From NCBI RefSeq assembly GCF_000235605.1, contig NC_016584.1, positions 4,260,001 through 4,324,000 of the forward strand: a stretch of 64,000 nt of DNA. The letters run 5' to 3'. The notes beneath the pieces were generated by a model. The model searched no databases, had not been told where the DNA came from, and was given only the letters and a program-made list of their open reading frames with translations. A program made the position numbers and the translations under genes. This DNA comes from Desulfosporosinus orientis DSM 765. GTDB lineage: Bacteria > Bacillota > Desulfitobacteriia > Desulfitobacteriales > Desulfitobacteriaceae. Shown here piece by piece: positions 1-8,034 of this stretch (the first letter of the stretch is position 1; each line of letters opens with the position of its first letter).

Positions 1-246
1 CCCTAAGTAGTCAAGGAAAACGGACACTTCGTCTTGATTGAAATTTATAAACGAAACACACCCGTATTTATATAAATACACTGCTTTAGCTGCAGAAGCA
101 TACTTTAGGATCTTCTCAACCTCTACCTCATCGAATTTAAGGTAATCTCTCCATCTCACGTCCTGCCTTAAATTCATAAATCCTGCTATTCTCGCGAGAA
201 GGAGTCTTGCCGCTATTTTATATGTATTAATCAGTATTTTTTCCAT
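1..246 (-). CDS. RMD1/DUF155-family protein, N-terminal part (runs off left edge)
   Basis: An open frame starts at ATG 246 and stays open for 82 codons to the window edge, so the C-terminal part is missing. A short ribosome site (AGGTG) precedes it. The stretch KYGCVSFINF, near residues 60-70, matches the F-x-x-G-x-x-V-F-x-N pattern of RMD1/RMND1 (DUF155) proteins and resembles the corresponding FSFGSIVFIN of the gene just upstream. It begins 14 bases after that gene ends on the same strand, so the two are probably one operon of paralogues. In this family the C-terminus usually carries a membrane anchor, which cannot be seen here. The bacterial function is not established. Confidence 0.6.
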   Translation of the reverse strand, partial: MEKILINTYKIAARLLLARIAGFMNLRQDVRWRDYLKFDEVEVEKILKYASAAKAVYLYKYGCVSFINFNQDEVSVFLDYLG

Positions 247-260
247 ACTTACACCTGTCT

Positions 261-1085
261 TTAGTGGATTAGATCAAGCACCATCAGCAATACTTCAACA
301 ACGATCAACAATACAATGATCCACTCAACAAACAATCCGCGAATTGAATGGCTGATAGAGGCAAACCCGTCAATAATGCTTTTCAAGATTTCTGTCTTAC
401 TTTTTATAACTATGTAACGGTCATTCAGCTCAAAAAACTCCGACATCTTTTCGTAAAAATCAGCTGCATCACTGTTAATCCAGGTAATATCCGGTTTATC
501 CAGAATCATAATATAAGCAATGGTGTTATATTCATGCCTGACAATTCTTGAAGTAGTTTTGGCGATTTCTTTATAACCGATATGTAATTTTCCTCTTTCC
601 AGATTATCAATTTTTATTTCTAGATCATCCAGAATTTTGCTCAGCTGCTCTTCTATCCTCTCAAGGGCTACCGACTTAGCAATTACAATTGAAATAAGCT
701 CAGGGTAAAACAACTCTACTTTTGGTATCTGTACATAACGATCAGTAAGTTCTATTTCTTCACCTTCACACGGATGAAGTACATAGTCATCCTGAAACCT
801 GTCATACCTGCCTATATCTATATCCGGCTTGATACTTTTCAGATAGCGCATCAATCGTTCTGTATGCTGTTTGGTTGAGTTAATAAACACAATACTTCCA
901 AAGGAAAAAATCAGGATCTTTTCGTCCTTCCCCGGCGGTTCTCCGGTAATAGTTCCCAAGGTATCGCCCTGAAGAAGAAGCGGCTCCTCCCATGTATACT
1001 TTTTCCTAATATTGCATTCCACCGCAATCTTATTAAGATCAATTTCATTCGTTACTGCAAAGGCTTTAAATGTTAAATCGTTCAT
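261..1085 (-). CDS. RMD1/RMND1-family (DUF155) membrane-anchored protein
   Basis: 274 residues from ATG 1085 with an AGGGAATAGG ribosome site. The central part holds the DUF155 signature FSFGSIVFIN (about residues 60-70). A helical, charged region follows (about 135-230), then a C-terminal hydrophobic segment (about 250-272, WIIVLLIVVEVLLMVLDL), the usual single membrane anchor of the family. Eukaryotic members (RMND1, Rmd1, Sif2) are mitochondrial or microtubule-associated. Bacterial members have no agreed function. It is the first gene of a tandem pair with the partial gene at the left edge. The family call is secure and the function unknown. Confidence 0.75.
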   Translation of the reverse strand: MNDLTFKAFAVTNEIDLNKIAVECNIRKKYTWEEPLLLQGDTLGTITGEPPGKDEKILIFSFGSIVFINSTKQHTERLMRYLKSIKPDIDIGRYDRFQDDYVLHPCEGEEIELTDRYVQIPKVELFYPELISIVIAKSVALERIEEQLSKILDDLEIKIDNLERGKLHIGYKEIAKTTSRIVRHEYNTIAYIMILDKPDITWINSDAADFYEKMSEFFELNDRYIVIKSKTEILKSIIDGFASISHSIRGLFVEWIIVLLIVVEVLLMVLDLIH

Positions 1086-1208
1086 CCTATTCCCTTAGCT
1101 TTCTGTTTTTTTAATCACCCTATGTGCCTATTTGTAGTATATAATTAACTGCTTCTTTTTATTATTCACATACAGCATCCGGTCTGGGATTAATAATTAA
1201 TTCTGAAA

Positions 1209-1238
1209 ATATTAAAACCGCCAACTTAGCCGGCGGTT
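1209..1238 (-). terminator. Rho-independent terminator after the cupin gene
   Basis: AACCGCC and GGCGGTT form a 7-bp stem just below the cupin stop codon. On the minus strand the stem is followed by TTTTAATATTTT. A T-run on the plus side may let it also work in the other direction. Confidence 0.75.
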
Positions 1239-1265
1239 ATTTTTGCAAAATATGTACATTTGATT

Positions 1266-1619
1266 TTAGTCAAACAAGATTAATGCCATAACTTCCAAAT
1301 CAACGGTTCCTGTATTTTCAAGGGAATGCTTCTCACCGTTTTTAGTGATGATTACATCTCCAGGTCTTACAGGCTTTTCTTCTCCGTTATCATTGACTAC
1401 GCCTTCCCCGCTGAGGACGACATAGGTTTCAAAGTCCCCGACATGTTCGTGAAAACCGATGGAGGCTCCAGGTTTTAAAACATTTTTACAGTACAGTCTC
1501 CCCTTACCCTTAAATTCATCCTTTTCTACCTCAAGAAAGTGCGTCATTTCAAGTTCGCCTTTCCCACCGCGGAAATTTGAAACTACATCTTTTTTCAACT
1601 CATCAAAACGTTTAATCAT
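1266..1619 (-). CDS. small cupin-domain protein
   Basis: 117 residues, the usual size of a single-domain cupin. Cupin motif 1 is visible as G-x5-H-E-H-x4-E-x6-G (IGFHEHVGDFETYVVLSGEG, about residues 54-73). Motif 2 is PGDVIITKNGEKHSLEN (about 86-102). The two His of motif 1, the Glu and the motif 2 His would bind a divalent metal. The start is ATG 1619 behind GGAG. It is monocistronic with its own terminator. Such proteins range from sugar isomerases to small-molecule sensors, and nothing here fixes the substrate. Confidence 0.8.
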   Translation of the reverse strand: MIKRFDELKKDVVSNFRGGKGELEMTHFLEVEKDEFKGKGRLYCKNVLKPGASIGFHEHVGDFETYVVLSGEGVVNDNGEEKPVRPGDVIITKNGEKHSLENTGTVDLEVMALILFD

Positions 1620-1713
1620 ATTATTGCTCCTTCATCATAAATTTAAAAAGATTATATCATATTCTCAGTTAGATATCGTTGTTCCCTCAAAAGATATCTA
1701 TTATACCACTTAT

Positions 1714-1743
1714 TTGTATTTAATTTGAATTATATGATATAAT
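1714..1743 (+). promoter_or_regulatory. sigma-A-type promoter for the aminopeptidase
   Basis: TTGTAT (1714-1719) and a perfect TATAAT (1738-1743) separated by 18 bases, pointing to the aminopeptidase. Transcription would begin near 1750, giving a leader of about 150 bases. Confidence 0.5.
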
Positions 1744-1749
1744 CCTTGC

Positions 1750-1898
1750 CAAGCTTAAAGACCATATTCAAGCTTATTAGAAAACTTGGCTGGGGCCAAG
1801 CCTTTCAGGCGCAGGCGGCCGCCATAGTTGCACTTATGCTTCAGAAAGTATGCAACGAAAAGTTATACTTTCTGATTAGTACTAAAAAGGAGTCTAAA
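1750..1898 (+). other. structured 5' leader of the aminopeptidase gene
   Basis: Two perfect hairpins lie between the predicted start site and the ribosome site. CTTGGC/GCCAAG has a 4-base loop (1785-1800). AGAAAGTAT/ATACTTTCT is a 9-bp stem with a 13-base loop (1843-1873). Between them is the GC-rich palindrome GGCGGCCGCC. No poly-U follows either stem, so neither is a normal terminator. The second stem ends 10 bases before the AAAAAGGAG ribosome site. Confidence 0.45.
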
Positions 1899-3128
1899 AT
1901 GAATAGAAATTCGTTAGAAAAATATGCTCAGCTTATCGTAAAAACTGGTCTAAACCTCCAAAAAAATCAAACCCTGGTGATTTCCGCACCCATCGAAAGT
2001 GCACCCTTTACCCGTTTGGTTACGGAAAAAGCTTATCAAGAAGGCGCACGGGATGTTGTGATCCAATGGAGAGACGAATTGACTTCAAAAATCCGCTATC
2101 TTCACGCGCCAGAAGAGGTTTTCGAAGAATTTCCGACCTGGCAGAAAGAATTTTACCTTTCCTATGTCCATCAAGGAGCAGCCTTTTTAAACATTGCTGC
2201 CTCTGATCCTGAACTCATGAAGGATGTTAATCCTGAACGACTTACCAAAGCTCAAAAAGCCAGCAATAGTGCCCTCAAAGATTACCGACATCGCTTAATG
2301 AGCAACCAAAATACTTGGTGCGTTGTTTCGATCCCGACGGCAGCATGGTCCAAAAAAGTTTTTCCCCATCTTTCTGAAGAAGAATCCATGGAAATGCTCT
2401 GGGATGCCATCTTAAAAACTGTCCGGGTTGATGCTGAAAACCCAGTTCTTGCTTGGGAAGAGCATAAAAGGAACCTTAAAACCAGAATGGATATATTAAA
2501 TTCCCTTTCCTTAACCACCCTCCGTTATACCAATTCTCTGGGAACTGATTTACAGATTAAACTACCTGAAAATCATTATTGGCTGGGAGGTTCTGAGTTT
2601 ACACCTGACGGTATCGAATTTATTGCCAATATGCCTACGGAAGAGGTATTTACCTTACCTCATAAAACAGGCGTCAATGGCAAAGTCGTCAGCTCTATGC
2701 CTCTAAACTACAATGGAAACCTTATAGAGAATTTTTCTCTGACCTTTAAAGATGGCAAAATTATAGATTACAACGCTGAGAAAGGACGCGAAACCCTTAA
2801 AACTATCATTGAAACCGACCAAGGCTCGCATTTTTTGGGAGAGGTTGCTCTAGTCCCTTATGACTCTCCAATCTCGAACTCGAAAATCCTGTTTTATAAT
2901 ACTCTCTTTGATGAAAACGCATCCTGCCATTTAGCTATTGGCAAAGCCTATCCGGTCTGTATGAAAAACAGCGAGAAAATCCCCCCTGAAGAGTATGGGA
3001 AACTGGGAATGAATGAGTCTCTGGTTCATATCGACTTCATGATCGGAACCAGAGACCTGAAAATCTTAGGGACTACCTCAGATGGCAGCGAGATACCCAT
3101 CTTCAAAAACGGCAACTTTGCCCTGTGA
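1899..3128 (+). CDS. M29-family metallo-aminopeptidase (AmpS/PepS type)
   Basis: 409 residues from ATG 1899, chosen because AAAAAGGAG stands 6 bases before it and M29 enzymes begin this way (MNRNSLEKYAQLIVKTGLN) at about 410 residues. An in-frame TTG at 1746 lies upstream of the probable transcription start and is rejected. Family landmarks are GGSEFTPDGIEFIANMPTEE (about 241-260), where the metal-binding Glu residues sit, then EVALVPYDSPI, FDENASCHLAIG and the C-terminal VHIDFMIGTRDL with its His and Asp ligands. These enzymes are cytosolic two-metal exopeptidases that release N-terminal residues from peptides. It stands alone with its own promoter and a strong terminator. Confidence 0.92.
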   Translation: MNRNSLEKYAQLIVKTGLNLQKNQTLVISAPIESAPFTRLVTEKAYQEGARDVVIQWRDELTSKIRYLHAPEEVFEEFPTWQKEFYLSYVHQGAAFLNIAASDPELMKDVNPERLTKAQKASNSALKDYRHRLMSNQNTWCVVSIPTAAWSKKVFPHLSEEESMEMLWDAILKTVRVDAENPVLAWEEHKRNLKTRMDILNSLSLTTLRYTNSLGTDLQIKLPENHYWLGGSEFTPDGIEFIANMPTEEVFTLPHKTGVNGKVVSSMPLNYNGNLIENFSLTFKDGKIIDYNAEKGRETLKTIIETDQGSHFLGEVALVPYDSPISNSKILFYNTLFDENASCHLAIGKAYPVCMKNSEKIPPEEYGKLGMNESLVHIDFMIGTRDLKILGTTSDGSEIPIFKNGNFAL

Positions 3129-3166
3129 TTTTAGATATTGCCCTCGCTAAACCGTCATGGACAACT

Positions 3167-3220
3167 AAGAAAAGGCCCACCATCAGAAGATAAAAATCTA
3201 CTGTTGGTGGGCCTTTTCTT
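3167..3220 (+). terminator. strong terminator after the aminopeptidase
   Basis: A 20-bp stem with one mismatch (3167-3186 with 3201-3220) has a GGCCCACC core, an A-rich left base and CTTTTCTTT at the right base. It would work in both directions. Confidence 0.9.
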
Positions 3221-3342
3221 TACTACTACTACCATTAACATTAGCACAAAAAAGGATTAAAGCTAAGAACTCAACCATAAAGTATACGGGATAACCTTCG
3301 TTTAAAGCAAAACTTAGATCTTAATAAGGAGGCTGTTTTTCT

Positions 3343-4155
3343 ATGACTGTTAGATCTTCGAAAGATGCTTTGTATGAACACCGTTTCTGGCTGCAAGTTC
3401 TTGGCGACCATGCACGCTTTATTATTAAAGCGTTGGTTCCTTCTGAAAGTGAAGAAGTAAGTCGAACCTATTACTTGATTCAAGAGTTTGACCGTTTGCT
3501 TATATATGTCCGCCAAGATTTAAGCAGAGAGGAATTAAACAGTTTACATCAACCGATCTGCCAGCTGGTTCAACAATTAAAAGAGTTCAAGTTTCACTTA
3601 ATTCAACGACACCTGGAAGGTCAAATCGGGTTAAATTTGCAGCCCACATTTGTCAGCCATATGGTCAATGAACTTGAGGAATATCAAAAAATATTAGATT
3701 TCTTGACCAAATGGGAAGCACCACCTTTGTTCCATCCAACTCACTATCATTTGCTCTGGCTGCTGGACGCTGCCGGACATGCTGATGCAATTACCACCTC
3801 CCTGGATAGCGTAGAAAAACCCCTGCGAGCTAAAAGTCAGCGTTTTAATATTGACTTTGACTATCTTTACCTTAATTCTCACGAAATGGCTGGCTTCACA
3901 CGAGCTCTACAATACTTTCCTTCATTAGCAGGGTTCAATAGTAAGGCGGCCACCCAAATTCTGCTCTTTGAGGATTTTTTGCTGGAACTCCAAGAAAAGC
4001 TCCTCAGCAAAACTGTCTTAGGAAACCTTTACCCTTTACTATTGGATCACATGCTCAGGGAAGAATGCTATTACTTGATCAAACTGTCATCTGTATCTGA
4101 TGTAACTTGTCCAACCTGTGATCCTGGAAAACCAAGGATTATGGAAAAAATATAA
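3343..4155 (+). CDS. DUF2935 protein (predicted helical metal-binding)
   Basis: 270 residues from ATG 3343 behind AATAAGGAGG. It matches the DUF2935 pattern of two repeated four-helix units. Each starts with an E/H-rich helix: EHRFWLQVLGDHARF (about 12-26) and HYHLLWLLDAAGHADA (about 136-151). A final helix holds DHMLREECYYLIKL (about 232-245). The spaced Glu and His residues suggest a ferritin-like metal site. That is inference, because no enzyme activity is established. A C-terminal CPTCDPG adds two cysteines. The gene stands alone between the aminopeptidase terminator and the next lipoprotein gene. Confidence 0.8.
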   Translation: MTVRSSKDALYEHRFWLQVLGDHARFIIKALVPSESEEVSRTYYLIQEFDRLLIYVRQDLSREELNSLHQPICQLVQQLKEFKFHLIQRHLEGQIGLNLQPTFVSHMVNELEEYQKILDFLTKWEAPPLFHPTHYHLLWLLDAAGHADAITTSLDSVEKPLRAKSQRFNIDFDYLYLNSHEMAGFTRALQYFPSLAGFNSKAATQILLFEDFLLELQEKLLSKTVLGNLYPLLLDHMLREECYYLIKLSSVSDVTCPTCDPGKPRIMEKI

Positions 4156-4236
4156 AAAGGTTATACTAAAATTTCAATGAATTAACTTTATTTATCGGCA
4201 TTGATCTCATTGTTAAATTGGGGAGTTGCTTTACTA

Positions 4237-5541
4237 ATGCTTAATAAATTCAAAAAATGTTTGGTAATTAGTTTACTGGTCTTGCCAATCCTTATTTCCT
4301 GTACCAATGGACAGAAACAGGTAATACTGCCGGCGGAAAAAAATGAGATTCTAACGTTAGAATGCGTGATTCCCTATGATGATGAGGAAAAAGCCCAAAC
4401 ATTGAAAGACTTTGTAGAAAGTGTTCAACCCATCTTTCCAGATTTTAAGGTTCATATGAGCTTTGTCAAGGGAGACAACAATGCATATAATACTAAGATT
4501 AAAGTTATGATGTATTCAGATAACCCTCCCGATATTATTTATTCTGGCGATGAAAACTTTACTGAAGGACTCTATTCCTCAGATAGAATTCTGCCTTTAG
4601 AAGAACCGTTAAGTGATATTGGCTTTTGGGATCTGGTGATTCCAAGCGCTAAGGTATCCAGCGATACAGGACATATTTATGCCGTACCTATTGATACGGC
4701 GCGTTATAATGTTATGCTCATAAATACAGCTCTTTTTTCAGAAAACAATGTCAAAGTTCCTGAAAACTTTGAAGAACTTATAAACGCAGTCAGAGAATTT
4801 AAAGAACTGGGTATTACACCCATCGCTATCGGAGGTAAAAATGGTATGTCTGTCTACAACTTGATCGAGAGCTTTGCCGGTACCTTAGATCATGAAATTA
4901 CGGGTAAAATAATTGACGGTAAAGAGGATTTTTCCGGAAAAACCTTCAGGCAAGCTGCCCAATCGGTCAATGAACTTATGTCTTTAGGTGCCTTCCAGGA
5001 AAAGCCTGGGACATTTTCTGATGCAGAAGCTGGAGATATCTTTTATTTATCTGAAGCAGCTATGTATTGCACCTCTTCTGAAAATCTAAAAATGGCAATC
5101 AATCAATTAAACGGAAAAGCAGCTGTACTATTTTACCCTGATCTAGATGATAGCAAATCTAGCCCAAAGGAAATTGTTTCCGGCGGTACCAAAAGTGACT
5201 GTGGCTTATTGATTCCCTCATCAACGAAGCATCCTTCTGAAGCTGTAAAACTTGCTGCCGAAATGTCGAAATACTACAATAAGCATCTCTATGAAAACGT
5301 AGAGGCAATAACCATCTTTAACGTTGCAAACATGGAATGGACACCCCCTCAAACCCCAGAACAAACGATCAATGAATTAATGCTGATCATTCGTCAAAAA
5401 GATCATGTCAATAGAGGGCTCTGTGAATATAATATTTCAGCTGATAAAAAGAAATCCATTGAAGAAGCTTCTGCTGCGTTCATCGCAGGGCTTTTATCCG
5501 TTGACGATTATTTGAAAGGTATGGATATCAATTTGCACTAA
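4237..5541 (+). CDS. extracellular solute-binding lipoprotein (ABC sugar-type, family 1)
   Basis: 434 residues from ATG 4237. A TTG 36 bases upstream is also in frame, but the signal peptide fits best from 4237 (MLNKFKKCLVISLLVLPILI then SC), with GGGAG upstream. Lipobox LISC gives Cys19 as the lipidated residue. The mature protein follows the type-1 solute-binding fold: PDIIYSGDENFTEG near residue 95, then VPIDTARYNVMLINTALF and a hinge. No permease or ATPase gene adjoins it, unusual for an importer component. It may share permeases encoded elsewhere or act as a sensor partner. The next gene follows after 23 bases and is probably cotranscribed. The ligand is not predictable. Confidence 0.8.
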   Translation: MLNKFKKCLVISLLVLPILISCTNGQKQVILPAEKNEILTLECVIPYDDEEKAQTLKDFVESVQPIFPDFKVHMSFVKGDNNAYNTKIKVMMYSDNPPDIIYSGDENFTEGLYSSDRILPLEEPLSDIGFWDLVIPSAKVSSDTGHIYAVPIDTARYNVMLINTALFSENNVKVPENFEELINAVREFKELGITPIAIGGKNGMSVYNLIESFAGTLDHEITGKIIDGKEDFSGKTFRQAAQSVNELMSLGAFQEKPGTFSDAEAGDIFYLSEAAMYCTSSENLKMAINQLNGKAAVLFYPDLDDSKSSPKEIVSGGTKSDCGLLIPSSTKHPSEAVKLAAEMSKYYNKHLYENVEAITIFNVANMEWTPPQTPEQTINELMLIIRQKDHVNRGLCEYNISADKKKSIEEASAAFIAGLLSVDDYLKGMDINLH

Positions 5542-5564
5542 AATAGCTTTTCGGGGAAGATAGA

Positions 5565-6542
5565 ATGAAACTACTAGCATCTTTGCAAGCAATGAAAAAA
5601 AGGTATAAAGTGCTGTCAATATTCTTAATACTCCTGATGATTATTGTTAATATCGTAGGTTTGTATATTGGAAATATCTACTACCAGAAGGTTTGTATGC
5701 TCAATGTAAATCCTGCCACCACCGGGCTGGATTATTATAAATCAAGCTTTGATTATGAGAGATTTACTCATCTGGAATCTTATAATGTTTCGATAACATC
5801 AAGCTTTGGCTATGAGCTTTTAGGTACCTACATATTTAATCTCAAACCTACGAACAATACGGTCATTTTGCTACACGGTATTGGCTGTGATCGCTGGGAA
5901 TCCATGAAATACGCCGATATGTACCTTGATCTGGGTTTTAATGTTTTAGCCTATGACTCGAGAGCTCAAGGAAGCAGCGGAGGAAAAGACATTACTCTTG
6001 GCTTTTTTGAAAAGATTGATCTAGAAAACATCATTAAATGGGTTAGCTGGGTTAATCCTAATGCCATCATCGGAGTCCATGGAGAATCATTAGGAGCTGT
6101 CACCGCTCTCCTTCAAGCAGAAGTTGATCCTAATAATAATGACGTCAATTTCTATGTTGTAGATTGTCCGTATTCTGATTTGTGGGACTTAATGAATGTA
6201 AAAATTTCAGGGGATTTTATGCCAAGTTTTCAACCTACAGCAGCCTTCATATTATTTTACGCCAATATCGTTGCCCTGAAAAAATCCCACTTTTCCTTGC
6301 ATGCCGTATCTCCAATCACCGAAATTAGCGATGTCAAAACACCTATCTTGTTTATCCACGGCAGTAATGATACCTTTATACCCGCTTCCATGTCCTTAGA
6401 ATTATATCTAAGGAAAAAAGGGCCGAAAGGAATCTATATTTCGCCGGGTGCCGAACATGCTATGTCCTATTTGACCAACACAGCAGAATATTCCGCAAAA
6501 GTTAAACAGTTTTTGACTGAGAATAATCTGCTCAAAAAGTAA
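5565..6542 (+). CDS. membrane-anchored alpha/beta hydrolase
   Basis: 325 residues. An N-terminal hydrophobic anchor (about 17-40) places the catalytic domain outside the membrane. The fold landmarks are LLHGIGCDRWESMKYADMYL (oxyanion region, about 98-117), then the nucleophile elbow GVHGESLGAV (G-E-S-L-G, about 168-177), the acid in HGSNDTFIP (about 264-272) and the catalytic His in GAEHAMS (about 297-303). All three catalytic residues are present. It resembles the extracellular YqkD-like hydrolase group. It follows the solute-binding lipoprotein by 23 bases and ends at a terminator, so the two exported proteins probably form an operon. The substrate is unknown. Confidence 0.8.
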   Translation: MKLLASLQAMKKRYKVLSIFLILLMIIVNIVGLYIGNIYYQKVCMLNVNPATTGLDYYKSSFDYERFTHLESYNVSITSSFGYELLGTYIFNLKPTNNTVILLHGIGCDRWESMKYADMYLDLGFNVLAYDSRAQGSSGGKDITLGFFEKIDLENIIKWVSWVNPNAIIGVHGESLGAVTALLQAEVDPNNNDVNFYVVDCPYSDLWDLMNVKISGDFMPSFQPTAAFILFYANIVALKKSHFSLHAVSPITEISDVKTPILFIHGSNDTFIPASMSLELYLRKKGPKGIYISPGAEHAMSYLTNTAEYSAKVKQFLTENNLLKK

Positions 6543-6562
6543 CCCTTGGCACCACCAGTAAC

Positions 6563-6595
6563 AAGGGGCTGTTCCTTTTCTGTGAACAGGCCCTT
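6563..6595 (+). terminator. terminator-like hairpin after the hydrolase
   Basis: AAGGGGCTGTTC pairs with GAACAGGCCCTT with one mismatch. A T-run (GATTTTTTG) comes 10 bases later. It closes the lipoprotein-hydrolase unit. Confidence 0.6.
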
Positions 6596-6646
6596 AATCC
6601 TGTCGATTTTTTGCATAGTATTAAAAATCTATAGAAATCACTTTAC

Positions 6647-6698
6647 AGTGTAACAATGTTATGTTACACTAACTAACGTAACATAACATTGTTACACT
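6647..6698 (+). promoter_or_regulatory. 21-bp perfect inverted repeat, operator of the bactofilin operon
   Basis: Two arms of 21 bases (6647-6667 and 6678-6698) are exact reverse complements around a 10-base spacer. Each arm is itself built around the dyad GTGTAAC-N8-GTTACAC or GTAAC-N7-GTTAC. The structure ends 11 bases before the ribosome site (AGAGGTG, 6710-6716) of the YhbD-like gene. This fits binding of two protein dimers; autoregulation by the YhbD-like protein is inference. Confidence 0.65.
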
Positions 6699-6725
6699 CG
6701 GAAACACTAAAGAGGTGAATAGACA

Positions 6726-7367
6726 TTGGAAGAACAAGATTTGTTGTCAAAGAAAGATCTGTTGGCCTTTACAGGGATTTCCTACGGGCAATTGTATCGT
6801 TGGAAACGGCAAAACCTGATACCTGAGTCCTGGTTTATTAAGCAGTCTTCATATACTGGTCAGGAGACCTTCTTCCCTAAAGAGAAAGTCCTTAAAAGAG
6901 TTGAAGCTATTCTTAAACTCAAGGATCAGTACTCACTGGAAGAATTGGCAGAGATATTCACCCCCGAGCTGACTCAGAAGGTCTTTAAAGCATCTTCTCT
7001 TCACCGGCTGGAAGGACTGAATCAGGCTATCCTTGATTTATATATTCAGCGATCGGATCATGAAAACTTAACCTTCCGTGAACTGCTCTTCATTTATGCC
7101 TTAAGCAAAATTGAGCAGACTTTAAACTTCGGAGAATCTTGGCGGTCTTATATGGTTGCTTCAGCTATACGTTGGCAGTCCCAAGTAGCTAACTCCGATT
7201 ACCAAATGCTGGTCTGTCAAATAAAAGGACAAAAGTTCAGCCTACTCCTGCAGGAAGGATCCGCGCTGCTTCTTGATAATGATTCAGAAGTCCTTGCTGA
7301 CATAAAACTAAATGAGCTGGCAAATGAACTGGGCAATAAAATAAACGCTTGGGAGGAATTAGAATGA
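6726..7367 (+). CDS. YhbD-like protein with MerR-type HTH (DUF4004-like)
   Basis: 213 residues from TTG 6726, 9 bases after AGAGGTG; no ATG is placed as well. The N-terminus LLSKKDLLAFTGISYGQLYR (about 5-24) followed by WKRQNLIPESWFIKQSS is a winged-helix region of MerR-like type seen in B. subtilis YhbD. The middle (about 55-95) is a helical linker, and the C-terminal half is unassigned. In B. subtilis yhbD stands before the bactofilin genes yhbE and yhbF, and the same order occurs here. Its stop overlaps the start of the first bactofilin gene (ATGA), so translation is coupled. It is probably a dedicated regulator or partner of the bactofilins. Confidence 0.75.
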   Translation: MEEQDLLSKKDLLAFTGISYGQLYRWKRQNLIPESWFIKQSSYTGQETFFPKEKVLKRVEAILKLKDQYSLEELAEIFTPELTQKVFKASSLHRLEGLNQAILDLYIQRSDHENLTFRELLFIYALSKIEQTLNFGESWRSYMVASAIRWQSQVANSDYQMLVCQIKGQKFSLLLQEGSALLLDNDSEVLADIKLNELANELGNKINAWEELE

Positions 7368-8020
7368 ACAATCATGACGTAAGAATCATGGGAGAAAGTT
7401 CTCTTAGCGGCGGCGTCTATGGCAAAGTAAAAATTATGGGCAGTGTTTGGGCTCAAGATGATTTGGAGGCTGAGAAAATCAGGGTCTTCGGTACTGCAGA
7501 ATTTCGCAGCCTCAAAGCGGGCGAACTTAAAGTAGCAGGCACTGCTCGTTTTGAAGGTTCTTTAAATGTAAGAATGTTAGATATTACCGGCTCTGTCGAC
7601 GCCCTTGAAACTATTAAAGCTCACGAGATTAAACTGTACGGTTCGCTTACTGCCAAGAAAGAAGTTATTGCGGAAAAATTTCTGGCTAAAGGAACCTTTG
7701 AATTATCATCGCTCAATGCCAATGATGTTCGAATAGAGTTGGCGGATACCTGCAGAGTTGAAGAGATTGGTGCCGAGAACGTCAAAGTAGGGCCAATCAG
7801 TATGTTCAATCTGGCATTTTTCGGATCAAGCCACAAAAAAAGCCTACGGGCAGGCATTATCGAAGCAGATAATATAGAACTAAGCAATACGGCAGCACAG
7901 ACCGTCAAAGGGATTCAAGTTATCATCGGACCTTGTTGTGAGATTGGAACTGTAGAATACCAAGATTCTTTGAAGGTCCATCCTGGTTCAACTGTCAAAA
8001 ACCCATTAAAAATCAAATAA
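7364..8020 (+). CDS. bactofilin-family protein (first of two)
   Basis: 218 residues from ATG 7364, behind GGGAGGAA and overlapping the previous stop by 4 bases. The sequence is a run of short beta-strand repeats, such as VRIMGESSLSGGVYGKVKIM and LKVAGTARFEGSLNV, in the pattern of the bactofilin beta-helix (DUF583), with no signal peptide. Bactofilins polymerise without nucleotide into filaments used in cell shape, motility or division. About residues 155-185 form an insert with FGSSHKKSL that interrupts the repeat. The same insert region occurs in the next gene, so the two probably arose by duplication. Confidence 0.85.
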   Translation: MNNHDVRIMGESSLSGGVYGKVKIMGSVWAQDDLEAEKIRVFGTAEFRSLKAGELKVAGTARFEGSLNVRMLDITGSVDALETIKAHEIKLYGSLTAKKEVIAEKFLAKGTFELSSLNANDVRIELADTCRVEEIGAENVKVGPISMFNLAFFGSSHKKSLRAGIIEADNIELSNTAAQTVKGIQVIIGPCCEIGTVEYQDSLKVHPGSTVKNPLKIK

Positions 8021-8034
8021 GGAGTAAGAAGGAT

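Noticed and set aside
1746-1898. N-terminal extension of the aminopeptidase from TTG 1746
   Set aside because: It lies at or before the predicted transcription start, lacks a ribosome site, and adds 51 residues absent from M29 enzymes. AAAAAGGAG and ATG 1899 give the family length.
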